Translations under genes and position numbers: made by a program
The notes under the pieces: generated by a model
Told to the model about the DNA's origin: nothing
Seen by the model: only the letters and a program-made list of their open reading frames with translations
The model's database searches: none
In this document: in pieces, positions 54,517-64,000 of the stretch
Numbering within the stretch: position 1 is the first letter of the stretch
Layout of the letters: each line of letters opens with the position of its first letter
Assembly: GCA_030407085.1 (NCBI GenBank)
Contig: CM059587.1
Coordinates: forward strand, 97,831,001 to 97,895,000
Direction: 5' to 3'
Source: Trichopria drosophilae
Lineage: Eukaryota > Arthropoda > Insecta > Hymenoptera > Diapriidae
DNA length: 64,000 nucleotides

Positions 54517-55255
54517 TCGTTAAGAAAATGAAACGGGGTTCCAATAAAAAAAAAAAAATAATCTTGACCTGAGAATAATCTTCAAGGTAATTTTCAAGGT
54601 CAAATTTTATGCTAGCATTAAATATCCCGGAAAAAATCCTGAAACTTTTGTCTGAAACATTTTACCCGAAAATGACCTCTTGCTGAGTTAATTCGCTGTT
54701 CCGGGAGTTTTAAGTTTGGCCTTGAAATGACATTGCCGAAAAAAACGGCCATAGCATATTTGGACGTAAAATTTTGTGCTCTCTCCGAATCCGTGAAAAA
54801 AATAGCAGTTTCCATTAAAAAAAACAAACTTGACCTTGAAATAACCTTGAAGGTTATGTTCAAGGTCAAATTCTGTGCTACCATTAAATAGCCCGGGAAA
54901 AATCCTTAAACTTTTGTCTGAAACAATTTCCAAAGAAATGCACACCCTCTGAGATATTTCGCCGTCACGGGAGTTTTAAGTTTCACCTTGAAATGACCTT
55001 GCCGAAAAAAACGGCCATAGCATATTCGGACGTAAAATTTTGTGCTCTTTCCGAATCCGTGAAAAAAAATAGGGGTTCCCATTTAAAAAAATTAACTTGA
55101 CCTTGAAATAACCTTCAAGGTCATGTTCAAGGTCAAATTCAATATCGCCATTAAATAGCCAGGGAAAAATCCTTAAACTTTTGTCTAAAACATTTTCCCC
55201 GAAAATGCACTCCCGCTGAGATATTTTGCTGTTCCGGGACTTTTGGATCACCCTG
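54517..55255 (-). repeat. Right terminal inverted repeat, tandem units
   Basis: Reverse complement of the left arm with a few per cent difference. The third unit is fuller here, keeping the segment missing on the left. It contains at least six TCAAGGTCA/TGACCTTGA motifs. Confidence 0.9.
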
Positions 55256-55257
55256 TA

Positions 55258-57659
55258 TGCAGTATTAAATTGAAAAAGTTGAGCGGCTATTGTGCGTGAA
55301 ACGTGAAACGAAACTAGCTGAAAAAGGATACTATGTGTTACAAGGCATCAGGGTGGTTGGTATTTTCTCCTTTATGTTTTTAGGAACGATCACCATAGAA
55401 ACCGACGATGCAGATTTTCAATCTATGACCGAAACTTACCAATTTCTACAAAGTTTTCGTATGAATTTAAAATATTTAGGCACAACTTAAATATTAGGTA
55501 ATGATTTGTTTTTCTCACATTTTGACTTACATAGATACCATAATTATGGCTTGAAACATATAAAGTGGATAATTTCTTAAATTTCTTCGAATTCTTGAAA
55601 TAAATGCAACAGGTAAGATCGGGTTTGTCGCGTTTTCTAAACTTTATTTTCATAAAAATATGTCAATTTCAAAGATGTGAATACCTACTGCCAGATTTAA
55701 AATTACGCTTTACAATGAAAAGATATAAACTTATCGAATGCAAATAAATATCACAAGTCCATTATTCTTAAACGTAAAATGGTTTAATAATTATAGAAAA
55801 GTATTTTTATTGTTTCAAAATTACTATTGGAAACTATTCAAACATACCATCTGAAAGTATTGAAGAATTCAAAACCGTTTCTACCAGTCTCTTCTTCATA
55901 ATTTTTTTTAATTAATATCAAATTATTAAATAAAATTTGTAGACTCCATAACTCTGGGTAAGATGAATTTCCAAAATGATAAAAATACAAATTTAAATAA
56001 AGGTTTATTTAAGATTATAAATTATATAAAAAATGTTTACAAATATTATAGAAAGGACACTCCGTGACAGTAGAAAACAATTATTACTTATACGAAAACT
56101 CGATTTAAAGATTTTATGTAGGCAGTTCGTACAAAAAAGATGTCAAAAAATGCTAAATTCAACATAAACACATAATAAGAATGTCCGCGACCTAGAAAAG
56201 AACCGTGTAAGTGTAACTATCATAGCGTTTGAGATGATTTTTCCAAAATTACTTAATTCGAATAAAAATTTTTTGTTGTTGATGATTTAGTGCGTGTGCT
56301 TTTGATTGGCAGTTTTCATTCAACCTCCATAAGAGGTACATTTTGAATAGAAAACTATTATTAAAACCTGTGTTTCTTTTCTCTTGGTGTTTTCCGTATA
56401 TTAAGCAGGCTCAAGAATGTCAAGGAAAATAGGTTTAAGATTTTATGTGGACGTAGTAGTGGTACCATGCAGTGATTAACCTGAATTATAATTGCAACTA
56501 TTGGCCAACAGAATTATTTACGCTAATTTCGATGGAATAATCAGATTTATTCTGGAATCTTTCTTAGAATCTTCGAATTTGTTGAAAACTGTCCATATCA
56601 AGGAGGTCCATCATAATTTTGCATCAGTGTTCGAATTTCGAAATAGATTTTGCACTTAGTAAAAAAGGAACACAATTTAAGAGACATTCTCTAATTTCGG
56701 AAGCTTTCCAGTATTTTACGACGATGCGTTAATAACACATTTTCTCCAAGGAAATTTGTGGCGGACGTGCCACGCGTTAAAAAATGGGCGCAGAAACGAG
56801 AACGCGTAATTTCGACTCACAGGAGAATATAAGAGTGAAAAATTAGAACACACAAATTACAATATACAAATTAAATCTATTCCGCGCCAAATTCAGAATT
56901 ATACTTACGCAAGTATAAACATCGGAGTCACACACACTTGAGGTAACAGGAGTCAATAAACAAACAAAGTGGCACGAAAATTTAAAAGTAAATATTCAAA
57001 TACAAGAGTTAACAGAGCATTTAAATGTAATTCCGAGAATTACGAGTATTTCGGAATTAAAATTAAAATTTAAATTGTTCAGTTATACATTCGAAAATAG
57101 AAATGATTTTTTACGAAGATGTGCACTAAACTAAGTTCCAGGGTATTTTTTCAAGACACTGGACCATAGACATCATAACTCGTATAGCGGAGTACAGATA
57201 TTTTTACTTAAGACGAATCTGAACGATTTTTTTTATGATGATTTTTTAAGTTCTGTTCACGTATTAATATAGCCCAGGAGAAATGACATAAAAAATGTTT
57301 ATGTGGAACAGACTAAAAAAAGCAGCATTAGAAACTAATAAGCATGCAATACAGAAGAATCGTTAAACATGAAACACGTTAAATTAAATGTATAAAGAGA
57401 GTACCATGAATTTTTTAGTAGTTAAAAATTCACAAGTTTAGAAGCAAAAAAAGGGTTAAAATGTAGGAATGAGTCTGAATCCTGATTAATATTAGAAACT
57501 AGCAAACTTAGCATGTTTGAATAGAAAAAGCTAATTTTCACACAAAATATAGAACATTTTATTATCGACTATTTAATAAATCTTAAAACAACGAAAGTCA
57601 GGAAACAGGAACTCATATTTATTTATTAAAAAACGTAAATTCATTTTTTACCTATATTA
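55258..57659. other. AT-rich region with no gene recognised
   Basis: Begins with the interrupted target of the DD41D element. Short ORFs (for example 55290-55490) have no recognisable domain. 56740-56830 is slightly GC-richer. Confidence 0.5.
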
Positions 57660-57680
57660 TTAACCCCCCACCGTATAGCC

Positions 57681-57724
57681 GCGAGCCAATCAGTGTAAAC
57701 TCTGTGCTCGGTCAGGGTATAAAT
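57681..57724 (+). promoter_or_regulatory. CCAAT and TATA boxes
   Basis: GAGCCAATCAG (CCAAT 57686-57690) precedes GGTATAAATTA (TATAAAT 57718-57724) by about 30 bp. Transcription would be expected to start near 57750. The 640-bp leader that follows is far less AT-rich than the flanks. Confidence 0.6.
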
Positions 57725-58309
57725 TACGGGCGTTTCCAATGGAAAAATATTCAAAGTTCAACCTTCAACTTTGGCACTTACAACAGTCGACAACTTTAGA
57801 ATATCCGAACATCCAGGAGGTTATTGGTACTAGCAGCATCCGGAAGACTTAGGACCATCACTAGTTACGCTTCACGAGATCGAGTTCAGCATTGGACCCA
57901 ATATACCGAAATCTACGTGATATATATACAGCATCCAATCAGTGGTCCATGACCGCAGTCTAGTTAACTACTAGAAACTAACTATATTCGATCAGTCCTT
58001 TTAAGGACTTCAATTAATCCCTTTCAGTACCTGGAACACATTACCGTATATACCACTCAAGGTCGTAAATACTCTCAAGGACGACAACGACACAAAAACA
58101 TCTCTCGAGATTTCATCTGGACCGACCTTACAGGCAGCCACTTATACAATATCATCGAGTGGAGGACCTTACCTCATAACTTCTTTTCAACTGGGCGAAC
58201 AGGCATCTAAGGAGCATCCTTACCTCCGTGCCACCAGCTTGGTAGGCACCCGTAAGTCTCCCCGTTTCTTCTGCAATCCTAATCCGTCTGCAAGACAGGA
58301 TTGTCATCC

Positions 58310-58373
58310 GTAAGTGACCTTATACAGCCTACTGCTAGCGTGGCTCTATTTTTTTAACGCAATTATCAATTAG
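58310..58373 (+). other. Possible 64-bp intron in the leader of the 58390 ORF
   Basis: CC|GTAAGT at 58310 and a T-rich tract ending ATTAG at 58373 give a typical minimal insect intron, just before the ATG at 58390. Another CC|GTAAGT at 58252 could use the same acceptor. Confidence 0.4.
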
Positions 58374-58389
58374 AGTCAGTGCGTGATTT

Positions 58390-58893
58390 ATGTCATCGCC
58401 GGTCCAAAAAACAGAAGACACAATACGCGAAAACGTCCGTCGCCGTGCAGTGTGTAAGCGTAATCTCGACGAACTTTTCGAATGTGACGCGATAGATCCC
58501 ATCTCAGTACGAGAGTACGCTCGTCCACCAAATGAGACTTGTCAGATCGAAGAGGACTTAGTTTCTAATCGTTTGAAATCCGTTATTATTGTAAAGCCAA
58601 CTGTTTGGAAACTTATCCCATGTGATATAGACATTAATCGTAAATTTCTAACCACTAAGATTTTTCGGTCCGATCCGCGATTTTTATCTATACATCATAA
58701 GTATCACTCCGCTTCACCAGCGTTACAAAAAGATTCTGGTCATCTAGCTTACAACAGTGAAATACCCGATTCTAAATATATAAATATTGACACGCAAGCT
58801 GTGGACGCGATTGAACGTCATCGCACCAGCAGAAACGTCAAGCGTCGTGCAAGAGCGCAAAAAGCCAAACTGTATAAAAATTATCTTGAATAA
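58390..58893 (+). CDS. Orphan protein of 167 residues, function unknown
   Basis: I do not recognise this protein. ATG at 58390, stop at 58891-58893. The protein is basic, with Arg/Lys clusters at the N-terminus (VRRRAVCKRN) and C-terminus (RNVKRRARAQKAK, possibly a nuclear-localisation or nucleic-acid-binding tail). The middle is mixed, with SVIIVKPTVWKLIPCDIDIN and few Cys. No signal peptide or membrane segment. The coding stretch is much less AT-rich than the flanks and has CG-containing codons. CCAAT and TATA boxes lie about 670-700 bp upstream, a leader with splice-like sites in between, and AATAAA about 45 bp after the stop. That layout fits a real host gene; a cellular copy of a viral or retroelement gene is also possible. 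Nothing supports a function. Confidence 0.55.
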   Translation: MSSPVQKTEDTIRENVRRRAVCKRNLDELFECDAIDPISVREYARPPNETCQIEEDLVSNRLKSVIIVKPTVWKLIPCDIDINRKFLTTKIFRSDPRFLSIHHKYHSASPALQKDSGHLAYNSEIPDSKYINIDTQAVDAIERHRTSRNVKRRARAQKAKLYKNYLE

Positions 58894-58938
58894 ATTCTTT
58901 TAATATTTCCTTTTTTTATTAACTGCTAGTATTAGTTA

Positions 58939-58944
58939 ATAAAT
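58939..58944 (+). terminator. Poly(A) signal after the 167-residue ORF
   Basis: AATAAA in TTAGTTAATAAATATTCC, about 45 bp after the stop codon. The motif is common in AT-rich DNA, so it supports the gene model only together with the promoter. Confidence 0.4.
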
Positions 58945-59556
58945 ATTCCCTACGTGCATAACATTGAATACTTGTCGTAGAGAGCATCGCAACAGGAAGA
59001 GTAGTTTTTTTGGCAATCGTTGAAATCCTCAAGAGCGTATTTACAATCAATTGTTTACTTTTTCACATCGTCGACAATACGAAATACTTCCTTTTATTTA
59101 TATATTCCGCATTGGATCAACAGCAGAACTGTTTCATTAATGTGTATTTCCCGAGGTGAATTAAAAGTGGCCATGCCCTTATAACAACACAAAAATCTAA
59201 ACTAAAAAATAAAAAAACTACCAAAACCACAAATTTATTTTCAGGTTAAGTTTGGAAAACAATGATTCCATTTTGATTTTACAGAGATTTTTGTAGAAAA
59301 TTTTACAAAAATAATATAAAATAGAAAAACTGCCCCAATTTTATACAAAAAATTGAGTATAAATATGTGTATTTTGTAACAAGTGTATACCTTATGTATA
59401 AAACCATGTTATGTATATAATTTTTATACATTTTTATACAGGGACTTCATTAAAATTTTATACATTCTACACATAGGGTGGAATAATTTCCTATATAACA
59501 ATATGTATATATAAATTTCTCGACTGTTTTCATTGATAATTAAATAAACAAATATT

Positions 59557-59696
59557 TTGGTATTACGGTCCTCTTTCCAAGTGTGAGAAGTAAATAAACA
59601 AATGAAACGACGTAACTGGGTTATTAGTTCACGTCTGACGCAATAAATTAATTGTTTATTTACTTCTCACATTTAATAAGAGTACCGTTTTACCAA
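59557..59696. repeat. 140-bp hairpin, arms of 46 bp
   Basis: The left arm from TTGGTATTACGGTCCTCTT through TGTGAGAAGTAAATAAACAA pairs with the right arm 59651-59696 with about seven mismatches. Likely a very short foldback element. Confidence 0.82.
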
Positions 59697-60054
59697 GGTA
59701 TTAACATTTGTTTACATAATTATAAATGTGTTCTTATCTTTTTTCCAAATAGTCTCATCGAGAGAAAACTCACGCATGTTTGTTCGAATACTGTATCTGT
59801 CGAGACAATGGATTAATTAGCATTATATCACAAATAGCAGATGGAAATTATTGACGAATATTAATTATTAAAAGTTAGCATTAAAATCACGGTACCATTA
59901 AAATATTTTAGAATTGTAAAATACCACCAGTTTTCTATATTGTTACGATATTTTAACAATTTTTAAATCAAATTTTATTTAAGAATCCTTTTAAATTCCT
60001 TAAATAACGCGTCATTATTGGAAAGCATTCGATATACATATGTGACGTAATAAT

Positions 60055-60270
60055 TAGTGAGGCAATTACCCAATCACCTGGCGCCGCCGAGAGGTGCATT
60101 TAGCAAGGGTCGCGTCCAAGTTTCCCTCTGTTCGTCACTGTCATTAATTAAACGATGCCGTAGTTATTTCCCGCCAGCATCGAGGAAACGTTACTCATTA
60201 TAGCACAAATTGTTGGTGTGGTTTTTGAAAAAAGTTTGCTGCATGAAAGTATGCCATACGAGCAGCTAAG
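60055..60270 (+). promoter_or_regulatory. GC-richer island ending in a strong splice donor
   Basis: CAATCACCTGGCGCCGCCGAGAG and a CCCGCCAGCATCGAGG block stand out from the AT-rich flanks. The stretch ends CAGCTAAG|GTATGT (donor at 60271), preceded in frame by a short ATG-initiated segment (from 60251). It could be the first exon of a gene continuing past 64000. No product can be named. Confidence 0.3.
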
Positions 60271-60825
60271 GTATGTATACCCATACTACTGTCCTCATTA
60301 AAAAAAAAGCAATTCGAATATTTTCCTTATCGATATAACCAAGTATTATAACTTGTATTACCATTATCTTATTTACTAATACTGTCAATTGCTTAGTACA
60401 ATCAGTCCCACATTGATAGGGGCACCTTTTATTCATAAATTAAATGCGGCCATTCTCTCAAAACTTGGGTTATTTTACAAATAATTTTTACTAACAAAGA
60501 AAAACTACTAATTCGTTAGTAACAACTACCAATTCATTAGTCAACTTTAGGTCATGTTCTGTATTAAAAAGAACAATAACTAAGTTCAGATTAGTAACAT
60601 AACAATTGAATTATTCGCTTTTTACTCTTTATTTGTAAAAATCATTACTAATTCAATTAGTCCCTTGCATTTTCGTTGTAAGTGACATTAAGAAACCATG
60701 TAACATGAATAGAAAATCAGCAATTAATAATTTCAGTTTCTCGAAGATAAAATTTCAACAAACTGTAAGTTCCCTATTAATATGGGACAGTTTTTTAATA
60801 AAAACTGTAAAAGTATTCGAAGAGG

Positions 60826-60981
60826 AGCGCCGCTTCCCCCACTCTCGTCAATCGCGCTATGTTTGTGACGTCACAGTAGACCCTTCCTGAGGCCGCATCC
60901 CTCAAAGTGGGGGAAAAAGAGAGCGGCGACAGGTAAATATAACGGGAGAGAAGCGGCCAAATATAGGACTCTACTGCATTT
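60826..60981. mobile_element. Second, partial copy of the TGACGTCA short element
   Basis: Same order as 15274-15458: GCCGCTTCCCCCACT, TGTGACGTCACAGTAGACCC, TTCCTGAGGCC, then GGGGGAAAAAGAGAG and AAATATAACG. It ends GACTCTACTG, matching the inverted CAGTAGAGTC end. The left end is not clear and no TA duplication is seen. Confidence 0.65.
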
Positions 60982-63900
60982 GGAACTAGCATGAAAAGGC
61001 ATTAATCTAAGTAATTATTAATTATTGGTTTTTATTTATCAATTGAGATGCGTCGCTTCATCCTCGACTCCCTTAAATATATAATAATCATAATTTTTAG
61101 GTATTCCCAAGATTCAATCACGCTTAACTTAAAAGATTAAATTCACTAACTTTTCTCTCTGTACGTCTTAATTCTTGATAGCTACGTAATCGCAAATAGT
61201 TACTGTGAAACATTGCAAAAGTTTTACATAGATACTCATAGTTTTTTCAGTACTGAATGTTATTAGTAGCGATATGCCACTTCTTAAAATAACATTTAAA
61301 AGATTGCTTAAGTTGTGTAATAATCATATTTTTGGAATACTAAATAATATTCGAAATGAGATAATCATTACTTTATCGCTCAATTACTTTTCATAGCAGA
61401 ACCCATTCTAAAGTAGACCGGCAATTCGCACTCGAGGAAATATTTTCCACCTTAGAAAAATATATAGTTCCGAAAGGGACATTTTAAAACTTTGACTCAC
61501 TATCCAAAGTTTAAAACTGCTATTCGAACTTTCAAGGATTTAACTTCAAGAAGGATCACCCTTACTTTTTATTTTTTACTGCCAGTAGACCTATTTTATT
61601 TTCATTACTTTACTATGGAAATGTTTTTTAAGATGACAATATTCATTTTAGAAATAATCTTGGAACTGTTAGATTGTAATTCATTGTTGATTTTATTTTT
61701 TTTTTCGGAAAATTATTCAATTTTATCGGATGCCTACTGATTCCTAACGATTTTTATTCTAATAATTGTTAAGTTGGAATAGGAAATTAATATAACATTT
61801 TTAGTATATTTATAGTTTAAAATAAATATATTTTCATAAAAATTACGAATTATTTTGTCATATTTCGTATAGTTTTTACTAAGTATTAATAAGAGGACAA
61901 GACAGCGACTAAATTTTGCTTTTGTAGATTTACGCTGCACTTAAGTTTGTTTGAACCCTTTTTAATCTTTTACTTACTAACATTTGTTATACATAACCTA
62001 AAGTGAATTACATCAGCGAAGCATGCAAGCTCATATTACCGTTGCCGGAAGCCAAGTAATAAACATTTGTCACTGAGTGTTGGTTACACTGGAATTCACG
62101 TATTCCGCATGACAAAGGTTCGTCCGCAAATTTCCATATGCGATTCAGCGGAATGTCAAACTCAAACTCCTACAGAAACAGCACGACAATCAAAAAAGAA
62201 TTTAATGACTTCATCAACAACAGATACGAAAGAGGTGTCTTCAAATATTCAATTTCGCAAAAATACGCAAACGAAAGTGATTTTTTAAAAATTAAAAAAA
62301 AATGTTTAGAGCAAGCCTGAATTCAATAGCTCTGTGATATTCGTGTATTCGACGAGAGCAAAATCGTTAAAAATCTTTATTTTGAATTTAATAATGAACA
62401 AATCTTACTATATTTAAAACAATCTAGGAAATAATCATGCAAATATTTCTTGGTACAAATCTTCGAAAAAATGGATTACTAAAATTCCATTTACTAAATT
62501 CGAGAGCAGATAAAAATTTATTGAAAATTATGATGGTTTAAAATGGAAGACAGACAATCTTTCTATGAAAGTGTAGATTCATTTATTTTACGGTTAAAAT
62601 TACAAGTAATTTTTAGTTCAGAAATTTCGTTTCTGAATTACATTTCGAAAGGTAAAATATTCTTAGTTTTTTTAAGTCATGTACATGAAGTTTTACACGT
62701 TCTATCGACCACTTGACGACGTTGAATCGCAGTCTGGTTATTTAAAATTTCATACTATTTTTTAATACAATTTTTGAGAAAGCATCGGCATATTGCAGAC
62801 GCCATCTTGAATTTAACAAAGTTAATCTCTGATCCTTAAAAAGCGACCCAAAATTTCCTTAAAAACATTTCCATTTTCTTCTATGGATTTTTTACTCTTC
62901 GGCGTAGAAAAGGGGATGAGCGATTAGTATCAGTTTTCCATTTCATGCAGGTCAAGGTAGAGTATATTCGAAAAAAAATATCTAAGATTATTTTTGTTAG
63001 ATAAGTGAGTGCATGATTCGATACAGAAAAGCATGAAAAATAAGATTTACTCGTTATCACAACAATATTAGTTTTATTTCGAAACTTATAACGGCAAATT
63101 CAATTGACCGATTCAAAGCAGAAAACATTTCACATGTTTCACAACTCATGTTTTTTTAGTTCATCACTTTATTTTCCTTCAAGATTCATTCATAACGAAT
63201 CAACAGTTTAACATTCTGATTTCTAACTTTTGCAGTGTTTCGCATATTCGTTGATTGCGATTTTGAAACTTTACTATATTTGAAATATTAACAAACCGCG
63301 TATGTGTTCTGAAAAATCATAAACCTTGATTTTCTTATTTTTAAACATTTTTTGAAGGCAATGAATGTAAAAAGAAATCTATTCCAATAAGTTTGGTCTT
63401 TGCTATAACGTTGTGAGATCGGTAAGAATTTTTTTCTTTAAAAAAATAACAAAAATATCAGGAAAATCAGGTGGAAAAAGTTGTTTGAAATTATAAAACC
63501 ACGTTTTCAAAAAAATTTGTTTTGAATTTTTATTTGCTTTTTAAGGAATAGCCGGCATTTTGTCAATTTTAAACTTTTTCGAACATTTTATCTTAAGGCC
63601 CACTCAATTCATTCAGTAATTCTTTCAAGATACTTCGGAAAACTTCACATACTCACTTAGAAAACTTTTTATAAATTTGAATTTTAAAAACGTACATTTT
63701 CCATGTACAATAAATTACCAAAAATACTGGAGAAAATTTGACTATTGTAAGTTCTTTATTAGCGATTTTTTTCTTTTACGTCTGAAAATAATCATGAAGT
63801 ATTATAAAACATTAACAATGAATTGGTGGTGGAAGCATTTTTTGAATTGTGCAAGTGACCTTATATCGTTACAGCGCAGACTAAACTGGAATAGTTTTAA

Positions 63901-64000
63901 TTTTGTATTCTTTGTCCGTAAAAGAAAATAAACATTTTTAAAAATGATGTATTTGAGAATTGATGAGAGTTTCATTCCAAATGTTGTAAAATGTCAACAT

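Larger units (their letters stand above)
51929..55255. mobile_element. Complete DD41D (rosa/VISITOR-type) transposon with long inverted ends
   Basis: 3327 bp, flanked by TA (51927-51928 and 55256-55257), with CAGGGTGATCC at both ends in inverted orientation. The inverted repeats are about 680 bp (left, to about 52605) and 740 bp (right, from about 54517). Each consists of two full units of about 270 bp and a partial third. The transposase on the - strand is open from end to end. IS630-Tc1-mariner superfamily by TA duplication and DDD signature. Confidence 0.92.
58950..64000. other. AT-rich region, mostly without recognised genes
   Basis: Holds a hairpin (59557-59696), a GC-richer island (60055-60270) and a copy of the TGACGTCA element (60826-60981). 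Small ORFs at 61492-61740, 62067-62320 and 63677-63931 have no recognisable domain and look like chance frames. Confidence 0.5.

Noticed and set aside
57739..57852. 37-codon upstream ORF before the 58390 gene
   Set aside because: Its ATG is only about 21 bp after the TATA box, so it probably lies upstream of the transcription start.
1..64000. CRISPR arrays, bacterial operons, rRNA or tRNA genes
   Set aside because: No regular repeat-spacer arrays, no Shine-Dalgarno-linked gene strings, and no cloverleaf or rRNA-like segment noticed by eye. A tRNA search program would be needed to be certain.

Overview
The window looks like AT-rich nuclear DNA from an insect, or possibly another arthropod. 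It shows long introns with GT-AG junctions, many short foldback transposons, mariner, Crypton-like and Penelope-like relics, and one intact mariner-superfamily transposon. The main gene is a prohormone convertase of the PC1/3 type. Drosophila is known to have only furin 1, furin 2 and the PC2 homologue, so this is not a Drosophila-like fly. I cannot name the order with confidence.

PC1/3 gene, + strand, 546 to 51035. Twelve exons can be joined with consistent phases into 622 codons plus a stop. The start codon, signal peptide and most of the prodomain lie before base 1. The partial protein runs from the end of the prodomain (RHKR cleavage site) through a complete subtilisin/kexin catalytic domain (Asp135, His176, oxyanion Asn277, Ser350, counted from the first visible residue) and a complete P domain to a short C-terminal tail. 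The spacing of the catalytic residues equals that of human PCSK1 as I recall it, and this decided the start of the fourth visible exon. The enzyme should mature neuropeptide and hormone precursors in the secretory pathway.

Introns. These make up most of the window and have collected mobile DNA. They hold a Crypton-like tyrosine recombinase pseudogene split by a 266-bp insertion (2440-3284), a Penelope-like fragment (7026-7298), a mariner pseudogene (14535-15230), a short TA-flanked element carrying a TGACGTCA palindrome (15274-15458), and two related TTAA-flanked foldbacks (15567-17220 and 44189-45207). They also hold a 752-bp TA-flanked element next to an exon (22964-23715), a 1.77-kb foldback (33269-35033) and several smaller hairpins.

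Downstream of the gene. A complete 3.3-kb DD41D transposon (51929-55255) has TA target duplications, an uninterrupted 360-residue transposase on the - strand and terminal inverted repeats of about 0.7 kb. These repeats are themselves built from units of about 270 bp. Further on, 57680-58945 holds an unrecognised compact unit: CCAAT and TATA boxes, a possible 64-bp intron, a 167-codon ORF and a poly(A) signal. It is the best candidate for an undescribed gene. The remainder to 64000 is mostly featureless AT-rich DNA, with a second copy of the TGACGTCA element and a GC-richer island that could be a first exon.
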